From assembly GCA_019914945.1 (NCBI GenBank), contig CM034105.1:3100001-3164000 (forward strand): a DNA stretch of 64,000 nucleotides, given 5' to 3'. The notes below the pieces were generated by a model. It made no database searches, was not told where the DNA came from, and worked only from the letters and a program-made list of their open reading frames with translations. The stretch's first letter is position 1, and the number at the start of each line of letters is the position of its first letter. Of this stretch, positions 20,982 to 32,453 are shown piece after piece. The position numbers and the translations under genes are program-made. Source of the stretch: Typha latifolia (taxonomy: Eukaryota > Streptophyta > Magnoliopsida > Poales > Typhaceae).

Positions 20982-22996
20982 CTATAAGAAACCATGCGAC
21001 GGATTGGTTACGGAGAAGGCCCCGTCCACCAAGAGATTAAGCCCGCTAACGTACTTGGACTCATCACTCCCCAAATACACGACCGCGTGCGCCACGTCCT
21101 CCACGGTGAGCGTGACTCCCCTGAGCACCGCCTTCTCCTCCATCGCCTTCTCCAGCTCCTCCTTCTCCATCCCCAACGCCTTGAATCCCATCGGCGTCGC
21201 TAGTCCGTACGGCGAGACGCAGTTCACTCGTACCCCGAACTTCCCCAGCTCTGCCGCGGCGCTCCTCACGATCCCCACCACCGCATGCTTCGAACACGTG
21301 TACGCCACGGGGGTCATCCCGGGCTCCACGGAGGCGGCGCTCGCCGTGATTATAATGCTGCCGCGGCGAGCCGGCACCATGACGCGTGCCGCGTGCTTCG
21401 TGCCCAGGTAGCTTCCCATGGTGTTGACCGCCATAACCTGCCAGATATCCAATTGACGTGAAGTTAATAGAAACATATCAACCAACTATGCACGTAGATC
21501 TTTACGGCGACTTTGTGGTTTTTAAACGCAATCTAGTAGAATATTCAATATAATAGGAGTCAGAATATAATATATAATAAAGTGATAGGTATTAATAGAG
21601 ATAAAAACTTAATGCATAAAAAAAGTGACGGTTATTCTTTTAAGAGAATAATTATATTTAGCTCTTCTGAATAACCATTATGTTTCACATACATTTTCTA
21701 AAATTTTCTTTTATCGCATAGACTCGTTGATCCAAAAAAAAAATTCTTGCTTCCAAAAATCTATATAGTGATTTTGTTTGTTGAGGAGCCTTTATAAATA
21801 TTTTTATTCGTTCAAAAGATCTATATAAATATTAAAAAATTTATGAAATGTATACAGAAAATGATAATATACACGGATGCTAAGTGTAATTATTTTGTAT
21901 CAAATAATTAAACTATAAATTAAATATATAAAACATGCTACTTTATTGTAATTTTATTTATATAGACACTTCCGTTTGGACAGAGAGAATATGAAAAGAA
22001 AAATAAAAGAGAAAAAAAAGAAAAGAAAAAACATAAAATAAGAGAATAAATTTCTCTCCTATTTGGATGTAATCGAGATAAGAGAAAAAAAATTTACTCT
22101 TTTAAGTTTAAAAAAGAAATAAAATAAAATAATATGTTTACTATTATATAATTTATCTAGTATTTGGTCATTAAACTAAATCAGCACAGACCATAAGATC
22201 CATAAGATTACTCTTTTAAATAAATAAAAATTTGCAAATAAAATAAAAACAAAAGTAACATATATCAAATATATTATCCATAAGCTATAATTTTGTTAAT
22301 AGAATCTAAAAGATCTAAATGAATTTTATTAATAAAATAAGGGCATATTTAAAATATTAAAATATAAAAAGAGCATGTTTTCTTCTCTCTTACTTTTCTT
22401 TCTCTCTCTTTAATTCCGGACAGAAAATTATTTCTCTCCTGACATTCTGTTCTCTTCTTTCCTATTCTCACCATCCAAACAAGAGGGTGTAAAAAATCCT
22501 GCATTTTTCTAATAGATAATGAATCAAATAAACCTTTTCAAAGTTGGACTTGTCAGAGTCTAAGAGCCGGAAGGTTGGGGATCCGATAACGCCTGCGTTG
22601 TTGAACATGATATCAAGTCTGCCGTGTTTGGAGACGGTGGCATCGACTGCACCGCTGATGTGGGATTCGTTGGTCACATCGCAGTGAACGTAGGACGCAA
22701 TGGAGCTGCCAACTTGGTCGCAGAGCGCATGGCCTTTCTCGTCTTGGATGTCAGCGATTACAACACGGGCGCCGTGGCTGGCGAAGAGCTTGGCAGTGCA
22801 CGCGCCGATGCCGCTCGCGCCTCCGGTGATTAGTGCCACCTTGCCTTCAAGTCTAGAAATCATTTCGTGAATATTTATATTTTATTTTAGTTATTTGAAC
22901 AGCCAGTTACATACATACAAGGGAAGGAGAGAGAGAGAAAGAGAGAAAAGAAAACCTTCTTGCAACTGCAGAGAGGATGATGGAAGGGCTTGCCAT
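20982..22996 (-). CDS. short-chain dehydrogenase/reductase, SDR copy 2 (SDR110C type)
   Basis: Paralogue of SDR copy 1 with identical structure: exons 22996-22956, 22852-22534 and 21437-20982, 271 residues, all splice sites conserved and no disablement. Motifs are all kept: TGGASGIG (23-30), Asp48, NNAG (98-101), Ser153, Tyr166 and Lys170. Substitutions against copy 1 seen by eye include N to S and N to K in exon 2, PTTRILDSE to PTFRLLDSD, V to A beside the catalytic Ser, K to R, and the cluster PLASKAFE to PMGFKALG in the substrate-binding loop. The promoter regions of the two copies are also homologous for about 300 bp. It is likely functional, possibly with changed substrate preference. 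Confidence 0.94.
21960..22485. mobile_element. fold-back element in SDR copy 2 intron 2
   Basis: Counterpart of the element in copy 1 intron 2, with atttggatg near 22063 and catccaaacaag near 22473. It is more diverged and shows different internal indels. Ends are approximate. Confidence 0.45.
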
Positions 22997-25127
22997 GAGA
23001 GTGAGGACAGAATTTCGTAGTCGTAGATCGAAAGGTCTGGCAGATGTTATAAGGGCGATCAACTATTTTTTAGGACCACAAAAATTAAGAAATGGATCGC
23101 GACGATCTCAATAATCCAAATTGCTTCACGTTTTCCGCACTGTTATTAATGATTTAGGCGAACGTTTACAAGAACGGTTGTTTAGGGAAATAATATTTAC
23201 TGGCAAAAAATTATTATATAGAAAGCAATATCTTATTAAAAATTAGTTATTTTACCTATGATTCCTTGGGCAATAATATTTTTTGCTCGGTGAATATCAA
23301 TTCTTATTTGCTTATGACTATTATTAGCTCACCTGTCTAATAAGATTATCTTTTCTCTCCTATATTGGATTTGACAATAATAAAAACCAACCAACCACGC
23401 ATCATTCCCCCAAACAATATTATGGCCAATAATTGATCACTTTTTTGTTGCGCTAAATGCCAAATGAGTGATAGAAGCTCTTGTAAACACGGATAAATAA
23501 ATTTACTAGGATAGCAAAAAATTAGGTAAACCAAATATTAGATACCAAATAGAGAATCCACAATCAAAATGATAGACGTAGAGATCTTTAAATATTCAAG
23601 TTAATCATAAATAAAAAAACTCTAAAATTCACAAACCTCAAAGAGTAAAGAGAAAAAGGAAAAGATAAATTTTAGATGGCTTTACGATATGTCTACGTCC
23701 ACGAACAATGTGAATCTTCAATCTATTAGTAAAAAAATAAAATACAATTATTTTTAAGCCTCCAATCCATCCGGATATAGTAGGTATGTTTTCTCAAAAG
23801 CATATTTGATTAGTTTGTATTTATCTTAATAATACATATAGGACTGATTTACAAAGAAAAAATTCCGTGGGACATACTTACTCAGCAGCCTTGTAGAATT
23901 GAAACCGAAAAAAACATTAGTATCTCATACTACCCCACCATCCTTTTCATCTTCAAGAATCAAGGTTTACTTGATGTCGATGTAATTTCTACTGTCCAAG
24001 CATCTAACAGCTCACAATTTTGGCCAAAACAAGAGGTTTTTTTTTTTTTAAACACAGGTCCATAAGCTAATTTTCTTATATCGAGGTTTACAACTGAATA
24101 TAAAAATACGTAAGTTGAAAAGCTTCCTCTGTAAGAAAGTGAATTTGAATAGAAGAGGTGAATTTGATTGGAAAAAACTGAAGGTTAAGAGTATAGTGGT
24201 GGTGGAGGAGAAAAAACTATCGAATTCCATGATCGGCATCAAAGATGGAGGTTAATCCTAGAATTTCTCTGATATCATATACAAGAGCTTTTTACAACCC
24301 AACAATCTAAGAAAACTATAACCTGAAAAAGCTCTCTTTTGAGTATCACCTGAAAAAGACAACACTCGTAATTTCCGAGTATCTTAAGAAAACAATGAGT
24401 GCATTATATTCAAATGACGTATTACCAAGTCATTGTGATTTCTCACAGATCTCCACGAGTATTCTACTTCGTCCATTCACCTTCTTCGATCCTCTTCCCT
24501 TCCCCGACCTTCGACGCTCGCCAGTGTCGTCTTCCCAAAGAAGCTTCACCTCCTTTTGTCTTGCCGACACTTTGCGCGCTAGCTTTCTCTTTCGGTCGAT
24601 GTTTCGCCGGATACGTCCGCCGGTCGCCTAAAATCAGATTTCTCCCATTTCAATCTCTGTACTTTCTCAAAATGTTAAGAAAAACTTCGAACTTTTCTTT
24701 TATTTAGGCTAATTCTGTAACATTGAATTTATTTGATCTCTTGTATAGAGTAGCGCGGATATTCTACAACATTGAATTCGTTGAATTTATGTAATAATAT
24801 GATTGCCTTTTTATTGACAAAAAAAAGAAAAAGAAAAAAGATACTAGATACTGGACTCCAAAAAGAGACTCAAAGAAGGAAGTAATTCATTCTCCTCCAA
24901 AGTCCGAACTAATGACGACTTCCTTATTAATTTGTGATAAAACAGGATGAAGTAAACTTTATTTTATATAACTCATGGAGGAACCAAAGAATAAGTTCCT
25001 GAATCTAGTTTCTAAGCATTTTGACAGTTTACTCATAAAGTAGTCCCATAATTAACACCCCACATTATATAGATAGGGACATACCCTGATATTAACCGTT
25101 AGTTTACATTATAATTTGTTTAAAAGA
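22997..25127. other. SDR copy 2 upstream region and spacer
   Basis: The SDR copy 2 promoter reaches to about 23300. Spacer homologous to B1/B2 follows from 23303 to about 24020, more diverged than B1 is from B2. The rest is AT-rich except for a GC-richer patch at 24450-24640 followed by an A-rich tract at 24821-24840. No gene is supported. Confidence 0.65.
24450..24840. other. GC-richer patch with downstream A-rich tract, possible retroposed fragment
   Basis: A C/T-rich patch (24450-24640) in AT-rich DNA, with overlapping short ORFs and no recognisable domain. About 180 bp later comes an A-rich tract (24821-24840). A retroposed piece is possible, but I found no convincing target-site duplication. 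Confidence 0.25.
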
Positions 25128-28100
25128 TTATGACTTTGAGGAATGCTGGCGCAAGAACTCCATTGCAACGGCAGCATGCAGAGCAGCTCCTACAGGAAGT
25201 GTCTTCTCATCAAGAGTAAAGTAGGAAGAGTGCACGTTACGGAGTGGCACCATGGATTCATTACCAATTCCAATCAAGATAATAACACTTGCCATTTTTT
25301 GAGAGTAGAAGCTGAAGTCCTCAGCGCCCATCTCTTGTGGGCTCACTCGAACGTTGTCTTTACCGAGCAAGCTCTCGCCTACCAACTTTGCAAGGGCATA
25401 CATGCCATCGTCATTAACAGTAGCGGGATATGGCATGAGCTTCTTCTCCAAGAAGTCCACTGTGGCAGTGCATCGGTGGACGGCAACCTGTGTCTCTATG
25501 ATCTTCAAAAAAGACGAGTAGATATTATAGGAAATCAATTGGTTTGTGAACAAACATTAGTTTGAGTTTTATCTAGAAAATGCCTGCTAAAAGTAAATGG
25601 ACTACAAGCATGTTATCCATGACTTGCAATTCAAAATGAGAAAAAAAAAGTACTTATAGTATAATCATTTGAGAACTGTCACAAAAGTAGAATTTAGGAT
25701 TCGCTGCAGTTAGAGATTACCTCTTTAATCCTTTTAAAGAGGTAGGATAGACCTTCTGTTGTCATGCTCCTAATCGTGCCACCAAATGTGGCAGTCTCTG
25801 GAATAACATTGTATGCTTCTCCTGCATTTATGAACGTAACAGATACCACCTAAGATGTAAGAGAATGCAAAATATTGTCACTTTTGAGCAATTCTGTCAT
25901 GAGATATAATCAGAGGAGAAGCAGTTGTATCATAATTATAATTATTATCTTAACAACAAACAAGCAAATTAAAGATGCATACGATTTTGTGTCACCATTA
26001 GTTGTCAGACCTCTTATTTCACTAACATTGGCACTAGCTATGTCTGCAAGTTAATTCTGGCTTAACCTCATTGTTGGATTAACCAAAGGTCAAGATTAAG
26101 ATATGGCAAGGTTATTCATCATTGCTTATATATCGTAGTTTCAGCACGTACTGTTTACAGCGTATTGCACCAGCCAAGATTATTTTCACAAATACAACGT
26201 CCTTAGTTGTTCTTCAAACCACTGTATAAATTATTTTATTTCCACGTCAGAGGCATCATCAAGGAGACTCAATTTTGGAGCTGTATTAACCTTTTTAGTA
26301 GATCAATAAGTTGTTAATTATTCTAACCACCCAAAAGGCAAATTAGTTGCACTTTAATATTAGATATATCAAAGGTTGAAGTGAGTCCAACTATGCCACA
26401 AAAATATTAAGTACAAATGAACTTGATTATCCAACAAGAAGCAATCAAGTAGCAAAAAGGAGGACATGGAAGAAATTAATGCAAGTGACTATAGCAAGAA
26501 TTTGTTATGAAAGTAAAATTAATCATGTGAAACATGGAAGAAATTAATGCAAGTGACTATAACAAGAATTTGTTATGAAAGTAAAATTAATCATGTGAAA
26601 GACAACAGCAAATGCTAGCACATTTCATAATTAGAAAGCAGCAACTTATCAAGACTTTGATAGGGAAACACGCATTCCTACATTAAATTGTGTAGGTGTC
26701 ATAGGGACCTACTCTGCTCTCAAGAGGATCTGATTCCCGGGAAACAAGTTGTTGAAGGCTGAGGATTGCCAAGGATGCAGGGAGAACTGGATCAATGGTT
26801 TTGTGAGGGGCTGCTGCATGCCCACCTTTTCCTGTAATAGTCACTAAAAAACAGCCAGATGCTGCAAAAACACGTCCAGGTCTAGAGGCGATGACGCCAG
26901 TTGGAAGATAAGGTGCAACGTGCATAGCAAAAATAGCCAGTACATCATCCAGAACACCTTCTTGTAAAACATGGTAGGCGCCGCCATGACCCTCTTCTCC
27001 TGGTTGGAAAACAAGCTTCACAGTACCCTTCAAATAAGATCATTTTAAATCAATAGCCAGATGAAGCTAAATGATGGGAATTGAATAGAGGAATTCAAAA
27101 TAAACATAAGAGTAATGATATACCCACAAACACTTCACAAACATTCTACAAATAAGATTATGTGGCATCATCTTATCCATTAATAGTTTTTTTCTCCATC
27201 TCATAATCGTCACTGTCAACAGAAAAGATGATACCACATCAAAAGTATTTGAAGAATATTTGTTTCTCCATCTCATGACTATCACTATGGATGGATAAGA
27301 TGATGCCACATTAAAAGCATTTGTAGAATGTTTGTAGGCATAACAATATTTTAACCAATGAATTGAAAAATCAATCGATCCCAATTCATATTACTGAAAC
27401 GGATCAACTGATTCGGTCAAACCCCAATACAAATTGTTCAAAATGGAAGACTATACAGCTAATATGGCCAGTATATATCGCCTTTTCAAGCGATTGATCT
27501 CAATCCCGAAACCAATACTTAGAAGTTAGAATTTTGATTCTAACTGTAAAGTTTCATACATTTCATGCATTAAGAGTGAAGCAACTTATATAACTCGTTA
27601 TTGTACTATAATAAAGTTATATCATTCCCAAAATTATGGCAGAATCAACTACAAAAGTATTCTTGAAAAAATGACGGTTGAGTACCTTCAATTCACTCTT
27701 TCGATGCTGAAGCAACTTAGCTGCCCCTAAGAGCATTGTTACATGAGCATCATGCCCACAAGCATGCATTTTTCCACTTTCCTTGCTCTTGTACTCCCAA
27801 TCTAACATTTCCTTGCAGAGGATTTGTATATCAAGTGATTAGTTCCAGTTGACAAAATTATTTGCAGAATAGTAACAAGAAAACAAATAGTACCAACAGG
27901 CATTGCTGTCCCTGTCAGGAATCATTATTTTGCGTATTAAATCCTCCTAAACAGACTGTTCATTTACTAGGTGATGATAGAAGAATATTTCCATAAAATC
28001 AATATACTGGATATCTAAATTGTACTGAGTTAAGAACTGACGGCACTGAATTTGTCTAGAAGCAGTGTGGTATTGAAAATCTGGATTGACCACCATTAAT

Positions 28101-28868
28101 ATGGAAATGACTTGGATTGAGTGAAGTCTACAAGGATTAATCGATGTCTTTGGCCATTCCCAACTTCTTGTCTCTGTTCTTTGATACAAAACTTTCCACC
28201 CTTACCATGTCAGCAATCTATCAATCATTATCAACGAACAATTTGATTTGCACTAAGTTGAGCTGTGATTATAGAATCACAATCATTTCTTATCGACTAA
28301 TTATGTCACCCAAGTCAATGAATACTTTTCGTTTGTAGTTTTACTGATAAGACTAGAATAAAAAATGTCTCCCTTTCACCTCCTTTTCGTTCATATCGGT
28401 ATACCCAGCCCAATAACTACACGCCCACATGATTAAAGAGCAATTCATGAAACAAAAAACATACAAAAAGATAACAGTTACCTGCAACGGAAGTGCGTCC
28501 ATGTCTGCCCTAAGGGCAAAGAACTGACCCAGACCGGACCCAATTGTAGCCACGACCCCTGTTTTAGCGACCGGCCATGAGTACCCAATTCCCAACTTAT
28601 CGAGCTCGGATCGAATCAATTCGCTGGTCTTATACTCCTCAAAGGCGAGCTCTGGGTTTTGGTGGATTCTCCTCCGGATGCTCGTCATCCAATCGAAGAA
28701 CTCGGGCTCGCGAGCCGACTCCAGGATCTCCCGAACGGAGATTGCAGTTTCGGCTGGTAGGTTCTGAGAGGCACATGAACGAGAAGGGAGGAAGGCCGAG
28801 ATGAGAAGAGAGGAGAATAAGAGTACGTAGGGTACTGGTGAGGAGGAAGAAGAAGAAGAAGGTGCCAT
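25128..28868 (-). CDS. IAA-amino acid hydrolase, ILR1-like (M20 family)
   Basis: A metallo-amidohydrolase that releases free auxin from amino acid conjugates. Five exons: 28868-28482, 27811-27686, 27027-26713, 25849-25721 and 25502-25128, all GT-AG and in frame, giving 443 residues, normal for the family. An N-terminal signal peptide (about residues 1-33) is followed by the M20 domain. The expected metal and catalytic residues are present: Cys147 and His149 in HACGHDAH, Glu182-Glu183 in FQPGEE, His207 in MHVAP and His410 in NVHSSYF. The dimerisation insert ([31 protein letters not shown]) is complete. The C-terminus ends HSSKS with no KDEL/HDEL-type ER-retention signal, unlike several family members. 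Intron 2 holds a MITE-like element and intron 3 a 68-bp tandem repeat. A broken copy lies at 16-20 kb. The subclass (ILL number) is not decided. Confidence 0.96.
26464..26599. repeat. 68-bp tandem duplication in hydrolase intron 3
   Basis: Two copies starting acatggaagaaattaatgca at 26464 and 26532, differing at very few positions. The homologous intron in B1 and B2 has one copy only. Confidence 0.95.
27119..27342. mobile_element. MITE-like element with long terminal inverted repeats in hydrolase intron 2
   Basis: The left arm (tatacccacaaac, then acaaacattctacaaat and gtggcatcatcttatccat) is complementary to the right arm ending at 27342, giving inverted repeats of roughly 55-60 bp. Internal pieces (tttctccatctcat near 27190 and 27265) are also repeated. 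There are no coding sequences. The flanks show at most a 2-3 bp direct repeat, so the superfamily is uncertain. Confidence 0.75.
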
Positions 28869-31001
28869 GGAGAAGAGGAAGAGGAGGGTGAAATGGCTGG
28901 GAATCGAGACTATATTCGTTATATGATTACCGTAATTTTGTTTTTACTTATCACACCTTAATATATGATTATTTATGTCGCACCTTACGTTTTACTTTTA
29001 ATGCCTCGATAATATGTAATTTAATTTTACTTTATAAATTTAAATAAAACCCTAAAAAATACCTATTTTTATTTTAAATTTAGTTTTCTATTTATTTCTA
29101 CCTTATAGCCGAACAAACAGTCAAACACTAACGACATGGTATATTTAAAACATCTACGGGAGTTGAATAATAAAGATTTATATGATAAAGTACGAACTAT
29201 AATAAAAGTAAAATATTGGGTGTTTATAAAAAAATTTATCTTATTATATTAAAAGTTATGCCATTAGGCATGGAATCCGAACCTGATAAAGTAGTCCAAC
29301 TTTAGGCCTACGTGTCACTCTGCATCTCCTTTCCATCATACTTTAAGTCTTAAACTCCATCAACTGTTCATCGAGATTTCCTACGTGATTCCTTCTCGAT
29401 CCTTGTATTCCATCCATCAGCCATTTGTATGGCGCCTCCTTCCCAAAGGCCTCTGGGCTGGAGAGGAACAAAGGCCTCTGGGCTGCAGAGGAAGGAGAAG
29501 TCAACGCATGAGGATGAGAACAGGGCGGAGACAGCCACTTCTACAACCCCGACCTCTAGTAAGCCAGACTTGGCTGGGCTTCGGTGGTTTTGGGAGGAGG
29601 ATACTATCTGAGGAGATTTTAAACATAATCTGGGAGCAAAGCAAACAATTGCATCCCCCAATTATTAATCAAGTTAAAAAATTATTTTGAACTTAACTTT
29701 GCTTGCTCTAAGCCATGCAGAGTTCTAATTGCATCGCCGAGCTATTAATATGAGTTGAGCTAAAGTAAAATTATCAAACTACTAAATAATTTTCTCTACA
29801 ATAATTATTTAAAAAAAATTATATCTCTTTTTTGAAATTATTTATAAGTCCGAACTAAACATTGTTGAGAATAACTAAACTATTAATTGATTGGAGCATG
29901 AACCTAAACTATCAAACTACTAAATAATTTTTTTATAATAATTAATAGGCGTTGATTTTTTTTCTATATCTCTATAAGAAAAGTAGCTTTCTTGCGACTC
30001 GTTAATTCCAGGTCTATGCATATATAGTTGTTCGTACGTATCCATCCACTACATTGCTTATGTCTAACAGATGGAAAAATAATAATTGTAGCTACAAAAT
30101 TATAAAGTATTCATTCGGTAAAAAGATGACACGTATCTCCTTTGCTATATATCAAACAAGATTTGCTAGTCTACTGATCGACTTCATTTTCCAAGCATCA
30201 AAATATATATTATCATATTAATTGCATTGCCTGCAAAGAATCCTGACAACAATGGTACCGAAAAGAAATATATATGTATATAAGGCCGGACCTAATTAAA
30301 TTAATCCAAAGTTGGCCACCAACCCCATCCGTTTGCATCATTGCAGTCCATTTGAAATCTGAATCTTGTCACCAAAGCATGAAGATAATCTAATCTAAGC
30401 TAGACTTATCGAGCTGATCACTACGTCTCTAGTCGGCAGACAAGAAGTGAATCAGTTTCTTTGAAGTAGTCCTTACAATATATATATAGGCAAATACTTT
30501 AATGCCTCTTTACAAATTATAATTTTAATTCAACGACTATAATAATTAGTTTTTATACCCGGTATCAGTTTTTCGGTACCGGTTATAAAACCACGTTAAG
30601 TAAAAAAAAGAGTATATTAGTCAAAAAGATTTAATTAAGTGTGTCTAACTTTTTAATATTTCTATTATACTCTTGAAGATCTTAGCCGTTACATCTTCAT
30701 AAAATATTCTTTTCTTCCGTTCGGATTTCTCTCTTAAATATAATTATGCCTTAATTATAGGAGATATCATTTAATATTAAATAATTTAAATTTGGTTATT
30801 TGGAGATAAACTTTATTTTAAATATAATTCTCTATCTTTATCTATTAAAATTTAATTTAAATCAATCTTAAACTAATAAGAGATATATATATAAATAATA
30901 AAAAATAATCAAACAGATAAAATATAATTAAATTTTCATCAAGTTAATTATAAAAAACATCAATACTCTTATTTTGATATATATACATTACTCTCGATTA
31001 A

Positions 31002-31050
<49 letters not shown>

Positions 31051-31448
31051 ACTTGATAAATTATTAAGATAATATAATTGTCAAAAATAATATGCAAGAT
31101 TATATATCTAAAAAATAATAATTACCTATTGAACCGGTAATATCTTTATTTCCTATTATTTCCCTAAAAATCTTAACTATTAGATCTTTATTAAATTAAT
31201 TGATAAATAATTAACTCTATGTTAGGAAAAAAAAAAGGCTCATATATATATTATACATGTTGACAGTGGTCAAATTTCTAATTTGGCCCATCGATTAGCC
31301 TAAAACTCAGCAAAGATGGAATCTAACTACTAGAGATGCTCCGGATACCTCCTCTCTTCTTCAACTATATTGCTGTGCTCATCTTAACATATTATCCACT
31401 CTCTAATCTTCAAAGTCAAGAGCAGCAGGAAGAAGAAGACTTTGAACC
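28869..31448. other. intergenic spacer between the hydrolase and SDR gene 3
   Basis: Divergent promoter region of the hydrolase (-) and SDR gene 3 (+), mostly AT-rich. It includes a GC-richer stretch at 29370-29690 with an ORF on each strand but no recognisable domain and a short direct repeat (caaaggcctctgggct type, 29445 and 29469). A (TA)n tract lies at 31003-31048. No gene is supported with confidence. Confidence 0.6.
31003..31048. repeat. (TA)n microsatellite
   Basis: Uninterrupted TA dinucleotides, about 400 bp upstream of SDR gene 3. Confidence 0.95.

Positions 31449-32453
<1,005 letters not shown>

Larger units (their letters stand above)
20066..27060. repeat. segmental duplication, unit 2 (partner of 11636-20065)
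   Basis: Starts inside DCP1 intron 7 sequence and carries the DCP1 last exon, SDR copy 2, the spacer (23303 to about 24020 matches B1/B2) and the intact hydrolase. Homology to unit 1 ends in hydrolase intron 2 at about 27060. Because the hydrolase is complete and continues beyond the unit, unit 2 keeps the ancestral right-hand context, just as unit 1 keeps complete DCP1 on the left. Confidence 0.9.

Noticed and set aside
27067..27384. 105-residue minus-strand ORF in the hydrolase intron
   Set aside because: It covers the fold-back element, and its internal repetition reflects the element's repeats.
29385..29690. ORFs of about 100 residues on both strands
   Set aside because: They share a GC-richer patch with a short direct repeat, have no domains or consistent splice sites, and neither strand is favoured.
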